Of a stretch of DNA of 64,000 nucleotides, positions 31,722 to 43,268 are shown piece after piece. Source of the stretch: Trissonchulus latispiculum (taxonomy: Eukaryota > Nematoda > Enoplea > Enoplida > Ironidae); the NCBI GenBank assembly GCA_030248195.1, contig JASAND010006661.1:16885-80884 (forward strand), written 5' to 3'. The notes below the pieces were generated by a model. The model did not search any database. It was given only the letters and a program-made list of their open reading frames with translations, and had not been told where the DNA came from. The translations under genes and the position numbers were made by a program. How positions within the stretch are numbered: the first letter of the stretch is position 1; each line of letters starts with the position of its first letter.

Positions 31722-32834
31722 TTAAGGGAGGGGGCTACTAAAGGTTTGCCCCGACTTGGTCCGATTGGCTTACTTTTTGGCGAGGATATAGAGCATGGGT
31801 GTGGTCAAAAAATATCGGGTTCTGAGATCTTAGCTGCCTTCCAGCCATGTGTAGCCGTCGCGTTTATGTGCCCGACCCCCCTTTTTTCACATCTACTAAC
31901 ATAATTAATTAAAAATTTCTACTGACTGCTAGGCCCAAGCTTCAAAGCTGCCCATTTGCCAACATGATTTGGCACATATGCCCCTACCCGCACAAAAGTA
32001 CTAGTCACCTGTATCTTATCTGCATCTAAGGGAATTACTTTTCAAGTTGAAGTTTCGGCAAAAATTTAAAAAATTTTGGCTAACGAAAGGAAAATTTTAT
32101 TACTGGTGCGAGCTATAAGGCTGTAATTTGGCATAAAAGGAGATCCTATAGGAGTACTCATTTGTGTTAATTGGCAAGAACTTCTGCCGCGTGAAAAAAT
32201 TTTATGTCAACTCTAATCTTCAAAAATTGCCAAAAACGCCTTTTTTGGGCAATGGTACCCCAGAAATTGAAAAAATCAAATTTTTTGAAATTAAAATTTT
32301 TTGATATATTTGAACTCAGCGAGGTCGAAAACACACCCACAAAAGATTTCAGCTCGATTAGTGAAGGTTTGCGACTTTTATGACTGCAGAAAGACTCTAC
32401 ACAGGATCCGACAGACTGAAAAATAAAGTTGACATAAAAATTTTTTCACGCGGCAGAATTTCTTGCCATTTGGCACAAATGAGTACTCCTATAGGGCCTC
32501 CTTTTATGCCAAATTACAGCCGTATAGCTCGCACCAGTAATAAAATTTTCCTTTCGTTAGCCAAAAATTTTTAAATTTTTGCCGAAACTTCAACTTTGAA
32601 GAGTAATTTCTTTAGATGCAGATAAGATACAGACGTCTAGTATATTTCTGCAGGTAGGGGCATATGTGCCAACTCAGATTGGCAAATGGCAACTTTGAAG
32701 CTTGGGCCTGGCAGTCAATAGAAATTTTTAATTAATTATGTTAGTAGTTGTGAAAAAAGCGGGGTCGGGCACATAAACGCGACGGCTGCACATGGCTGAA
32801 AGGCAGCTAAGATCAGCCCCCCCCCCCCCGTTAA
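31722..32834. mobile_element. TTAA-flanked foldback element, about 390-bp arms
   Basis: TTAA at 31722-31725 and 32831-32834 with G-run/C-run termini. Inside, a long inverted repeat runs from GATCTTAGCTGCC (31826) to about 32215, and from about 32428 to GGCAGCTAAGATC (32814). The left arm carries about 85 bp extra next to the terminus. No transposase. The right TTAA is shared with the next element. Confidence 0.75.
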
Positions 32835-34659
32835 GGGGGGGGCTACGAATTTTACTAAAAGTTCGATGTCGGAAAAGCTAGCTAGTCTTTTGCCACATAA
32901 TAGTATAAGTTTTATTGTAAAATAGTTTAAAGTTTGAAAGAATTCCATGCAGCCTAGCGTCCCGTGGAGCCATCAGAAGTTGGTGTTGTCGGCCATAGAG
33001 ATGAGCACGGGCCGGATTTTTTCGGTCTCCGGCCCGTTTCGGCCCGCTTCGGCCCGCAGTAAAAACATTTCTCGGCCTGGCCCGGCCCGGCCCGGCCCGC
33101 TGGCAAAATCTTTCGGCCCGGCCCGGCCCGGCCCGCAAGCTAACAAAATTCGGCCCGGCCCGGCCCGCCAAAAGAAAATTTCCAAAATTTTACTCACAAT
33201 TTTATTTCAAAGGCTTCAACGCATGGTGGAAACGCTAAAATGTGCTACGAAATGTTAAATTGTGCTGTAAATTAACCAGAATGCGTAAATATTTAGCTAA
33301 TTTTAGTGATTTCAAAACATTTTGGAGGGTCAATCCGGCCCGTTTCGGCCCGCTTCGGCCCGCAGTAAAAACATTTCTCGGCCTGGCCCGGCCCGGCCCG
33401 CTCCAAAACCTTGCTCGGCCCGGCCCGGCCCGGCCGACGGGCCGAAATGCTCATCACTAGTCGGCCAAACTTCGCCTCGCCCTGATCGCTATGCGCAAGG
33501 TACGGTACCCAAATTTTCCAGAAATAGTTCTGTCTGACATATAGTGCTTTGATATTGTGTAAATTAATCTCAAGACCATTGTATTCTTTTCTGTGCGATA
33601 CAATCAAAGTGCGAAAAATTGGATGTTGTAGGTCTATACGGGTGGAGGTTAACTAACGTCTAATGAGCTGTGGTTTACCAAATGATAGTTCTTTTCTCCT
33701 TTGCTCCAACTTTGCTCCAATTAATACTCCACGTATCTGTCTTAACTTACGTAAAAAATGACGTGATTTCGTTAATCCCTGCGTTTGCAGGACTAAATTA
33801 CATTATCGATATTGTCGCTGTTATTTGGTGCCATTTCGAAGATGTGAGTCAATTACTCCAAAGCACTGCGGCAGAATCGGCTGAAACTTTGCGCATTACA
33901 GGCCAGTGAGTGTACCTACGAAGATGTACAGAAAGCTAGGTCAGTAAGCCTCGCTCCAATGTTTAGAAATGCTAGATTGATTTCTCGAAGTATGGATGGT
34001 GATCGCTCCAAAAAGCTCTAAGACAGTTGTAAGCGCATACTGAACGAAGGAAGCGTCATATCGAAAAACGGATTTCGTATTCGGATTCAGCAGGTCAAAT
34101 AACCCCTATAAGCACCTTAGCTAGCTTTTCAGGCCTAAAAATAAGGGTTATTTCTGAACAAAAAGTTAGCCAGCACACTAATCAGAAAACCAAAGCCCTC
34201 GAAACTTACTGACAGTTTGCCCCTATTAGAGCTTAATAATTGGTAAAAAGCTGGGGTAGGCTAGGGCTGTCAATTTTATTAGATCAAAAACGGCGTACGG
34301 TAACATCGCAACTTTTTGCCAAATTTTAAACTTTGACCTGTTTTTGCTAAAGAAGGAAACAACGCTCGAAAGCCGGAATACTTTTAATATTTAGTACTAA
34401 TAACAGCTAACATTTGTGGGAAAAAGTTTCGGAATTGGTCAAACCGTTAATCCACCAGAGTTCAGAAAACTTTTTCAAAAAACCAACTTTTCGCACCAAA
34501 ATTTCGACTTTGGCGTAATGCCAGAATTGATATGTGTTAGATATAATAATGCCGACTACGGACTATTTAACCTTGATATGTTAGCTAATCATATGCCAAA
34601 AGGTAGGTCTCTCTCTGAAGAAGTTGGGCAAAACCGTTCGTAGCCCCCCCTCCCCTGAA
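32831..34659. mobile_element. TTAA-type element with GGGGGGCTACGAA termini
   Basis: Starts TTAAGGGGGGGGGCTACGAA and ends with the inverse CGTAGCCCCCCCTCCCCTGAA, where TTAA has decayed to TGAA. About 1.8 kb, carrying a nested hAT-like element at 32996-33459. The ORFs at 33670-33909 and 34416-34643 show no domain; the first is hydrophobic but I would not call it a gene. Confidence 0.6.
32996..33459. mobile_element. hAT-like MITE with exact 8-bp TSD GTCGGCCA
   Basis: Ends TAGAGATGAGCA and TGCTCATCACTA (inverse TAGTGATGAGCA). GTCGGCCA is present at 32988-32995 and again at 33460-33467. The interior consists of CGGCCCG tandem units in two related blocks separated by an AT-rich core. 464 bp, non-coding, inserted in the TTAA element around it. 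Confidence 0.9.
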
Positions 34660-34784
34660 CATAACTACAAAAGGCACTTTTCTTGCTTTTCTATAAAGTC
34701 CGATACATGTCCAACATTGTCAAATCAGGCTCGGGCAGCGTAAAGACGTCCACTCTTCGACGCTGTACGTGAAAATGACGCCAT
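34660..34784. other. Spacer before LINE 3' end
   Basis: Short unremarkable sequence between the TTAA element and the LINE tail. Confidence 0.3.
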
Positions 34785-37140
34785 TCATTGTATGTTATGT
34801 ATGTATGTTAATTTATTTTCCAACCAATCAACACAGAAAATTACATAAACAACCAAATACATTAATCAACATTAACTTATGATAGAAAGCTTACAAATTA
34901 GTAAAAAAATTATCATTATGGTTGGGAGGGGGCGGGGTGGGCCGTTTGACCGACTTCTAATCCCCGGCCCCTCAAATACGATGCAAAAGAAATTGTGGCA
35001 AGGCGACTTTTAAATTCCATAACATTTAAAGCATTGACAACAGTTTCATCAAGAGCATTCCAGATACTAACAATTCTATTACTGAAAAAATACTTTCTAA
35101 TATCAGTGTTACTTCTTTTAACAGACAATTTATAAGCATGCCCTCTTGTGGATAAGAGCTGACTATATTCGAAAAAATCATTGAATCTAAGATCAACTTG
35201 TCCATGAACGATTTTATATGTCATAATTAAATCTTTTATAATACGACGTTCCTCCAACGAGGTTAAGCAAAGCTTCTTCAAACGTTCAGTGTATGATAAA
35301 CTACCCATACCAGGTAATCTTTTTGTAAATGATCGTTGAACACGTTCGATTAAATCAATGTCTTTTAAATAATGAGGTGACCAAACCTCGGAACCGTATT
35401 CTAGTTTAGGTCGAACATAAGTTTTGTATAATTTTAAAAGGAAATCAATTTTACGTGAGTAAAAGCAGTAAAAAATTAAGTTTACCTTCTGAAAGCCAAT
35501 TTTTGCAATATTTTGATAATGTGATACCATCTTGAAGTTAGAATCAATTATGATTCCTAAGTCATTAAATTGTTGAACCGATACCAACTCATGATTATTT
35601 AGATAGTATGTGGTCCTGGGATTCGCATAGCCCAAATGCAAAGTAACACATTTCGCAGAAGCAAGCAGGAGCTGCCTAACTTTAGTCCAACTAAAGATTT
35701 TACCTATGTCATGTTGCATTAAGAGTTTCCCAGCAAAATTGTCATTATATAAGAGAAATAATTTTGCGTCGTCTGCGTATAATTTGATATCTAAATAATC
35801 CAAAGTGGAACATATATCATTAATATAAGCTAGAAAAAGCAATGGTCCGAGTATACTTCCTTGAGGGACCCCAGAAGTTACACTTTCAAGATATGATTTA
35901 GAACCACTAACTTCAACAAACTGCTTTCGTTCGCAGAGGTAATCTTTGATCCAAGACAGTAATTTTCCATTTACTCCTAAAGACTTTAAAATTTGCAGTA
36001 ACTTTTGATGAGAGACCGTATCAAAAGCTTTTGCTATATCAAGAAAAATTACATCTATATTAAACTTTTCGTCAATAGCTTTTGTCCAAATATTGTGGGT
36101 ATCCAGGAGCTGAGTAATTGTTGACCGGCCTTTTCTGAAACCAAATTGACTTGAGTGCAATAAATGATTTGATTCAAAATGGTCTTTCATACATTCAGCT
36201 ACAACAGATTCCATAGTCTTGCCACAGCCACATAATAAACTAATAGGCCGATAATTCTCAAAACTTGTTTTTAGTCCTTTTTTATGGATCGGCACAATTT
36301 TGGCTAATTTCCATTCTGAAGGGATTTTACCCTCTTGAAATGATTTGGAAAAAATATGCGATAAAGGTTTCGCTAACTCGTCAGCAAGTTTGCATAAAAA
36401 TAATTGAGGAATTCCGTCTGGGCCTGAACTCAGTTTTGCCGGCAAATTTTTGAGATGCTTTAAAACTGTTGCTTCGGAAAAATCTACACTTTCTAGCAAT
36501 TGAGTTGGAATGGGCAAATTTTGCAATGGAATATTATCATCACGAATAAAAACAGAGCTGAAATATTTATTGAAAAAATTTGCTTGTGCAGCACTATCTA
36601 AAATGACATTATCATCTTTCAGCATTACTGGAATTGCTATGTCTTTTTGGAAACGGGAGCGAACAAATTTCCAGAATTTAGTTTCGGTAGGATTTACTAA
36701 CATTCGCTCTTCTTTTAAATGCAAGTCCCGTCGTTTTGCGCGGCGAGCTTCACGTGCAGCCTTGACCCAACTTTCCTTATTTTCGGTCGTTCGATTCAAT
36801 TTATATTTTTTGTGTAGAATTTGCTGGCGTTTATGTAGCTGAGTTGTTTGCACCGACCAGGAAATAGAATTATTAACAAAGCTACATAAAGGCACGTTAG
36901 ATAAAATACAGTTCCATACAATGTTACGAAATTTTTCCCACAACACTTCAACCGAATTATTTGTAACGTTGAAAGTTTCCTCCCAATTAATTTCACTAAG
37001 CTTCACTTTTATACTATCCCAATCGGCTTTTTGGAAATTATAGAATTTTGACAGCTTGTTGTATACTTTGGTTCTAAAAGGACCGAGTAACCCACTAATT
37101 TGAAGGTGATCGCTGATTAGAAAAGGAGATTCACAGCGCA
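34785..37140 (-). mobile_element. LINE retrotransposon (CR1/Jockey type), 5'-truncated
   Basis: A minus-strand non-LTR element. The 3' end after the ORF stop includes an (ACAT)n-like tail at about 34788-34813. The 5' break falls inside the endonuclease domain near 37140, where sequence related to another repeat (AAAAGGTTAAGTGTCTGC..., compare about 3050-3085 inverted) begins. 5' truncation is normal for LINEs. The RT is unusually well preserved, suggesting a recent insertion. Confidence 0.85.
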
Positions 37141-37198
37141 CATTGCTTTTGAATAAGCACGATTTTATGCAAAAGGTTAAGTGTCTGCTGACGGACAT
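34916..37198 (-). CDS. LINE ORF2 fragment: endonuclease end plus reverse transcriptase
   Basis: A 760-residue open frame. Residues about 24-34 (SPFLISDHLQI) are the SDH end of an apurinic-like endonuclease. The reverse transcriptase follows: NYRPISLL at 315-322, FGFRKGRST at 352-360, motif A FLDIAKAFDTVSH at 385-397, motif B SGVPQGSILGPLLF at 442-455, and catalytic YADD at 474-477 (codons at 35779-35768). The C-terminal third holds the thumb (YVRPKLEYGSEVWSP, a shared non-LTR motif). The first about 20 residues, including the start Met, translate flanking non-LINE sequence, so this is not the native N-terminus. It reverse-transcribes its own RNA at a nicked target when complete; this copy cannot, lacking most of the endonuclease. 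Confidence 0.9.
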   Translation of the reverse strand: MSVSRHLTFCIKSCLFKSNVRCESPFLISDHLQISGLLGPFRTKVYNKLSKFYNFQKADWDSIKVKLSEINWEETFNVTNNSVEVLWEKFRNIVWNCILSNVPLCSFVNNSISWSVQTTQLHKRQQILHKKYKLNRTTENKESWVKAAREARRAKRRDLHLKEERMLVNPTETKFWKFVRSRFQKDIAIPVMLKDDNVILDSAAQANFFNKYFSSVFIRDDNIPLQNLPIPTQLLESVDFSEATVLKHLKNLPAKLSSGPDGIPQLFLCKLADELAKPLSHIFSKSFQEGKIPSEWKLAKIVPIHKKGLKTSFENYRPISLLCGCGKTMESVVAECMKDHFESNHLLHSSQFGFRKGRSTITQLLDTHNIWTKAIDEKFNIDVIFLDIAKAFDTVSHQKLLQILKSLGVNGKLLSWIKDYLCERKQFVEVSGSKSYLESVTSGVPQGSILGPLLFLAYINDICSTLDYLDIKLYADDAKLFLLYNDNFAGKLLMQHDIGKIFSWTKVRQLLLASAKCVTLHLGYANPRTTYYLNNHELVSVQQFNDLGIIIDSNFKMVSHYQNIAKIGFQKVNLIFYCFYSRKIDFLLKLYKTYVRPKLEYGSEVWSPHYLKDIDLIERVQRSFTKRLPGMGSLSYTERLKKLCLTSLEERRIIKDLIMTYKIVHGQVDLRFNDFFEYSQLLSTRGHAYKLSVKRSNTDIRKYFFSNRIVSIWNALDETVVNALNVMEFKSRLATISFASYLRGRGLEVGQTAHPAPSQP

Positions 37199-37414
37199 TT
37201 TCAGTAATTGTAAACCTGCTGCGCAGACAATTATTTTTCAAAGGAGTTTTTACTTGCTCACTACAAAAAACATACGTGCAAAACATTGTCTGAACGTTTT
37301 TAATAAAGTTAGAAGAATCTACTTTTATACTGCAAGTAAAGTTCAAACAATTCAGCATTACATATTAGCATTTGTAATGTTTCGGATGAATTAAAACTCG
37401 AAAAGTTAAGAAAA
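37141..37414. other. Target sequence of the LINE, repeat-like
   Basis: Shares GCAAAAGGTTAA...AAACCTGCTGCGCAG with the centre of the 2025-3464 foldback element (inverse at about 3020-3085). No gene. Confidence 0.4.
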
Positions 37415-39485
37415 TTCGTTAGACCATGGATTGTGATCTGAGAGTGGAATTGTCGTTGCTATATTTTGCGAAAATCTGTTGCTCAGGTCCTCCCTCGAAT
37501 GCGGTATGTGAACGTCCAAGCAATTGTTGTAATTATTGATGATTATGCGAGTACCAGAGTTGTCAGCCGGTTCAAAACGCCCGAAAATTCATTACTAGGG
37601 ACATAGGATCTAGCGTGGTTAGGGAATAAGGTTAGAAATAGCACTATAACCCGCTCAAATGACGCGAGAATAGAATATGAACTCAGTGGAACACGGTCTA
37701 ATAAGGATTAATCAGGGTATTAACTAATAACGGAGGGGTCGTTACCCTTCCAGGGTCAGTAATAGGCCCCAATCATAGTCTCTGATTAAGTAACGGAGGA
37801 GTCGTTACTCTTCCTAGGCCGTACAAGGCCTCCTGTTGTTAGAAATATGCCAAAACTTTCATCAAAGTAAACTAAAATTAATGAAGAGAAAAGTTTAATA
37901 AACGTGTTGTATATGAAGCAGCAAATTGTTACAGAAAACTCTGTTAAAAGACGCTTTATACGGCTACTAAGTTCACACGTTGGAAGATGGGTCACTAAAA
38001 TGCAATTACTCGTTAGCTAGTCGCATGAAATAACGTTAATAGGCATTAATAGGTGTTAGTTAGGCCTAATTAGCAGTAATTTGGTAATAATTAATGAATT
38101 TTGAAGATTTTTGGTGAAAATACAACTTAGGTAATCTGAAAGGCAATTTTTTCCTGATTCTAAAAAGCCAAACCCGGTCTTTTAACTCCCAATAATGCGA
38201 AAAATACATGCCAAAAAGGTTTGGCCGATTACATTTTAATTACCTAATAATGACCTTACGTAAACTTCGTAACAGAACGTAACAATCACGTGTTGTTACG
38301 TTCATTCATTGTCCTATTCATTCTTGGGCTTCTGTTGGCCCTCACCCAGCAAAGACTTGCCTTGCAGAAGAAGAGTTAGTACACACCTTAGGTGTGAAAA
38401 TAGGTTCGGAGGAAGCGTAGCCCTCTCCCAAATTAATAAAATGAGATGAAATTAAGTTAATCTAGGTAGTTTTGTACGTAGAATATTAATATCTAGTTTT
38501 TATTTCCTAAAAAATTACGTAGTTCCTTGTATGCACTAGTTTTTGCGCAATAATTGCCCTCCTGTATCCTCAGGTAGAGACTCCAAGTTCCAGTGAGGGA
38601 GAGCAATTGTTGCTAGGATTAACGAACGGCCTCCCTTGTTCTCGGCCGAAAGGTCACGCCCAAAAAGAAAAGAAAGGGGCTTGGAAACAAGGGAGCGCCT
38701 GAAAATAATAAAAGTAAAATTTACAAAATATTACGGCCAAAGTGGCACTTAATAATTATTTTTTCACAATGGACCCCGAGAGGTCTTTACTTCGTATTAT
38801 TCCGTTTTTTAATCCAAAGAAATTAATCTTCTAACTAGCAAACTTCCCCTTTGGTTATCTCTACATGTTAACCAAAAAGTCTGGAAAGTTTCTGGAAATT
38901 CAGCTTGGGAAATCCATCAAACAAGGGGTCAGTTGAAGGGTCATAACTCCAGACCCCCCCCCATTAATCTCCATTCCGGTGGGCCAGGCGTGCAAACAGC
39001 CCACGTCGGGTCCGAGTTTACAAAGAGGATTTCCAGGAAAGTCTGGAAATCCTGCTTTCTTCAAAGAGGACCCGGCAAAAGCAATAAAGGTCAGTGAGCT
39101 GTCAGACTCCTGACGATTTGAGCCAACACGGAGCAACACACGCACGATTGAGGGCCATTTGAGCGCATTATGCTCGGCCAGAATTACACATTAGGAACGC
39201 AATTTTTGGGGATTCGCTAGAAGGCCCTTTAGGCCTAAAAATTCATCTTTTCTTGGCCTTCGGGCCTTACTTTGAATTAAACTATTTTAACCAAGCCACG
39301 GCCTAATTGGCCTTAATTTTAGTAGGGGCTTTATGCCCAAATTTTGCCTTTTTATATGCATTTTTTCGGGGTTTTGTAATGAATTGGGATTTTGAGTGGG
39401 GACCCTCCCCTGAGCTGAGTTAGGAGGTCCCTTGGTTACGACCTCATGCTAGATCTAAGCTAAATTAGGAACAATTCTCCCCACA

Positions 39486-39508
39486 GCCGGCAATTAGGAA
39501 TTGCCGGC
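39486..39508. other. Conserved hairpin (copy B): GCCGGCAATT stem
   Basis: GCCGGCAATT, loop AGG, AATTGCCGGC. A perfect 10-bp stem, identical at 49475-49497 in copy C. Confidence 0.8.
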
Positions 39509-40208
39509 CGTAATTGCAAATGTAGGCGCTATTGAAGCTAAACAACGTTGTCGGTAACTATGAAGTGTAATCGTGTGAAGGCCGGCTATTTAAAACTAAT
39601 AGGAATTAAAACCCAATAATCGTTTTAAGCGTTAATTATTCAGTTGTTTTGAGGGGAATGGCCGACTTCCCCAGTTAATTTTACTTATACAAAAAAACTG
39701 TCCTTAGCGGAAAGGTGTGTGTAGTTTTGTTCTTGTTGTAATAATTGCCGAGCAATTATTACTCGTTCAGCTTTCCAAATAAGTTGTCAAAGTTCCAAAT
39801 TTCTCAATCTTTGTCAAAACTACGAAAGTTTAGAAATTTCAAGTTTAGTACGAAGGTTAGTTAATCCTAAACTGTGACAAAATGTGCATACAAAAAGTTG
39901 ATAGGTTTAAATAAGAAAGTACTAGGGCTCATATTATGTTATTTAGTCGTTTGTGTAATTGTTGGTATAATTGTGACATTAATCGTGTGAATGTGAACCC
40001 CAAATTTACGTAGAATTGGCTTCTTGGGTAAATTCCTTATGGATTATGAGGTTCCAAGTTTAGCCCCATTTCTAGAGTGTGCATGGTGAACAGAAATTGT
40101 GTAATTGTGAGTGTGAATGAGGGCATACCATGTAAACTCCCTTTGTTCGATAAGGGTCTTGGAAATGCCAGAATGAAAACGTAAATACTCAGATATTAGG
40201 CAGGAACT

Positions 40209-40235
40209 GGGCCAAATTGAGTAGCAATTTGGCCC
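40209..40235. other. Hairpin (copy B): GGGCCAAATTG stem
   Basis: GGGCCAAATTG, loop AGTAG, CAATTTGGCCC. In copy C (50204-50230) the outer nine base pairs are kept while the loop region is rearranged. Confidence 0.75.
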
Positions 40236-40755
40236 TTAATCGTACATAATTAAGGGATTTATTTGGCTTAAAACTTCACAGTGTGCCTGTCGCGAAACTG
40301 TCAATTTTGGAGTGAATGTAGTAGAGTTTTGCTTGAATGTTGGTACATCCGGCGATATAAAGCAGATTCTGCGGCCTAGGGACACGGGGACCCCGCATTA
40401 GGTCTGTAAGTCTGTTGGATTTCCGGTCATCCGTGTAGTTAGCCCTGCGATCAGGGGGCGGATGAGCCGCATTTACGGAATCCAGAACTGCACGAATTAG
40501 AAGTTTAACAGAAATTATATTCAAAATAGCAGGAGAAATCACCACAATTAAGTATTTCATAGCTATTATCCGACTAGCGGACTAACTAATCATTTAGTTC
40601 TGTAATTTCAGTTAAAGATAGAGGTACCAGTTATCTAGCCTAAAATAGTTATTAGTTCAGGGTTCATAGCTCTAGTGGTCTAAACTACGTTAGTTATAAT
40701 GGTCAGCAAGCATTACGACATAAAAGAATGAACCAAACTGAAAGAAAAGAAGTAA

Positions 40756-40827
40756 ACCCGTGCTGAGGATCAAACTCAGGACCTTCGGCGAATTAGGCCG
40801 ATGCTCAGCCATTGAGCTACCACGGGT
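40756..40827 (-). tRNA. tRNA-like cloverleaf in copy B (anticodon loop CTAATTC)
   Basis: 72 nt with all four stems perfectly paired: acceptor ACCCGTG/CACGGGT, D stem GCTC/GAGC with GG in the loop, anticodon stem TCGGC/GCCGA, T stem CTGAG/CTCAG. Read conventionally, the anticodon is AAT (Ile), but base 37 is T rather than a purine and the T loop is TTTGATC, so decoding is doubtful. Internal A and B boxes for RNA polymerase III are recognisable. No CCA is encoded and no T-run terminator lies immediately downstream. Embedded in the large repeat. Confidence 0.7.
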
Positions 40828-41100
40828 TACGATTAGAACTAGGTTAAGCTAGCTTATGTACCGTAGCAAATTGGCAACCCAGCATGTGTGCATTGAACTA
40901 ATACGTTACATGTACAAATTATGCATATGTGGACACAAACTTTGATCACGATTTTCTCTTCAACAGCTGAACGGTTTGATCTGTTTCAAAAAGCAAAAGG
41001 TTCAGCTCGTCAAGCCCTACAAAACGATGTAACTTTTGTCCTAATTAATTCTCACTAACTAATTAACACAACCCAATTAACGTTAACACAGAAATGTTAA

Positions 41101-41128
41101 GCCTGCGCAGAACACAATCTGCGCAGGC
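41101..41128. other. Conserved hairpin (copy B): GCCTGCGCAGA stem
   Basis: GCCTGCGCAGA, loop ACACAA, TCTGCGCAGGC. Copy C has the same stem at 51054-51081 with loop ACCCAA and one terminal wobble. Confidence 0.8.
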
Positions 41129-41827
41129 ATTAATTAACTTTAATTATGTTTTTCTCATTAATTATTGAATATTTTCCGGTACTGTAAGCGTGAAAAATGC
41201 TCAGTTTTTCAAGCTCTACAAGAATATGTAACTTTTGTTTAAATCCGTGTTCATCAAAGTTTTGTTAATTTATATGCCGGTTTTGCACGAGTACTGACAT
41301 GTGCTCGTGTGAAAGGGTGGTTGTACGTGCGACTTCCACTCGGCTGGCTGCTGGGGTTGCCAGCGCCGGATCGAATAGCGGTTCGGTACGTCCCCTGTTA
41401 GGGCACTAGGATAGGTGGGAAGTAGATTTAGAAGTAGAAGTAGTTCGGTAGGTCGGTAGGTCGGTAAGTAGGGACTGCGTAGAATGGCTGCTGAGACAGT
41501 GAGTGAGTGAGATTTTGCATTTTTTGGCATAAACTGAATGAAATTAATTTTGTGCGAAAACTCACTCAAAACGCAGCCTACTAATTTTATTTTCAACTCA
41601 AGTAATTAATGTAAGCAGGAAAACTGTTTAAATGTAGAATTTTAGATCCAATAACCAGTAGTTATTAATTCTTAGTTAGCGTTACGTAAGTTTCAATAAT
41701 GTAATATGTGTGAGTGAGTAGGCAGTAGTTAAGCTAATTACAGCGAATAATAGGTATTTGACCATCTTCCAACATCTGAAATTTACTTAAAATGCCAAGT
41801 TTCGTTCATGTTCGGAATTATCAGTCG

Positions 41828-41857
41828 GCCACGGGAAATGAGTCCATTTCCCGTGGC
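41828..41857. other. Conserved hairpin (copy B): GCCACGGGAAATG stem
   Basis: A 13-bp perfect stem around loop AGTC. Copy C (52162-52191) keeps all 13 pairs with loop AACC. Confidence 0.85.
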
Positions 41858-43241
41858 AAAACAGCTAAATTGGGCCAAAACCAGGCCAGAAATGCAAGTA
41901 TTGTTCAGTTATTTTTGACTGCTCTAAATAACCTGCAAATCTCTGTGAGAATTCGTTGGTATTAGTCTGGACCGGCCCAGGCGGCCCGGTTTGTGCGAAT
42001 AAAAGGTAAAAAGCAAGCGAATTTTCAAATAAAGCACTAGCAGTGATCTTTCATGCGCTCTCAGGATTGTTTCGCCCGGCTGTAGATTCAATCAGGCTCA
42101 GCGGAGTCCAAGTAATAGAGACACAACGAATCATTTTACTCAAGCGAAGAGTCATGTCAAGTTTAACCAAATTCAACAAGTTGCAACCTAAAAATGGCCA
42201 AGAAGACCCATTTGGTGACAAGAAATTACCAGTAAAGGTTAATATTGTCAAAGAGGCAATAACCAACGATTTTAGTCATTTTGTCAATTCGCAAGCTCAA
42301 ATAGGGCCCAAAATGCACATTTTGGGTCTGGAAAGCAAAGGAATAAGTAATGGTTGCTGGGTTTGATTCCCGCACCGCAATCTTGTACTAATGGGTTTTA
42401 ACCCATTTGATTCAGGTGTGCGGATCGTCTCCAGTTCGGAATCGGAGTCAGCGAACTAGTCGGACTTGGATCAGTCAGTGGAAGTCTTTGAATTATCAGT
42501 ATCAGTAGTTGGTTGATTATTGGATCCGGAAGCGATCCCAGAGTTGATTTTGGACCTATCAGACAGACATTTGTGGAGCCTAATCACTGTAGGTACCTTG
42601 TGGACTTAGAGCATAACTAAGGTCGAGATCAGAGACGAATCCCGCCGGCGCTTGACATCAATTGGGCAAACTGTAAAGTGGACTTTGACATTCAAAAATC
42701 ACTCACTAATTCGATTCGGAAATTGTGTAACTTTACCCAGTTCAATCTTGTCACCTCCGGGGCCCAGTCCCCGCTGTCTCTGGCTTGAGCTTAGGTAGCA
42801 GCCAGGAGTTCATAGTATCGTGAGAGCAGAAGAATCCAAAGAAGCACCGTTCCTCGAATTTTGTGCTTTGTGTTGAATCTCATTAATTAGGAATAGGTAA
42901 GGAAGGACTTCCCAAACCCCCAACCGTTTCGTTATCCTCAAATTCCATCTCACATAGCATCCCTGAACTGTGTGTCGGAGCGAAAGCGGTGACCGACTTT
43001 CGGGGGCTCACCCAAAGACTGACCCTTGGTTAATAATTAGTAAATTAGCTTATTGGGATACTAGTTTGACAGTCCTATTGTAAGGGGACGTATAAAGAGT
43101 AACAAAGCACAAGCATATAGGGTAACACATAGCATATAGGGAATTTGAGTAAAGGAGTCAGTAGAAAGAGTTAGTAGACCAGACGGGTGTAAAAGGCGTT
43201 AAGAGTATCGACCTTGTCGCAATAACTTAATCAAAGTTTGT

Positions 43242-43268
43242 AATATTATTCCAAATTGGAATAATATT
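43242..43268. other. 27-nt hairpin (copy B) with compensatory changes in other copies
   Basis: AATATTATTCCAA, A, TTGGAATAATATT. Matching 27-nt hairpins of different sequence lie at 54409-54435 (copy C) and 1169-1195 (copy A), each upstream of CTGGCAACTC. Confidence 0.8.

Noticed and set aside
33670..33909. 79-residue hydrophobic ORF resembling membrane helices
   Set aside because: Lies inside a TTAA element, no start or splice context, no recognised family.
42043..42366. 107-residue ORF in copy B
   Set aside because: The matching segment of copy C (about 52375-52620) has stops and frameshifts.
43000..43020. GGGGGCTCACCC resembling a tRNA-primer binding site of an LTR element
   Set aside because: No LTR pair, polypurine tract or pol sequence is visible; the match is short.
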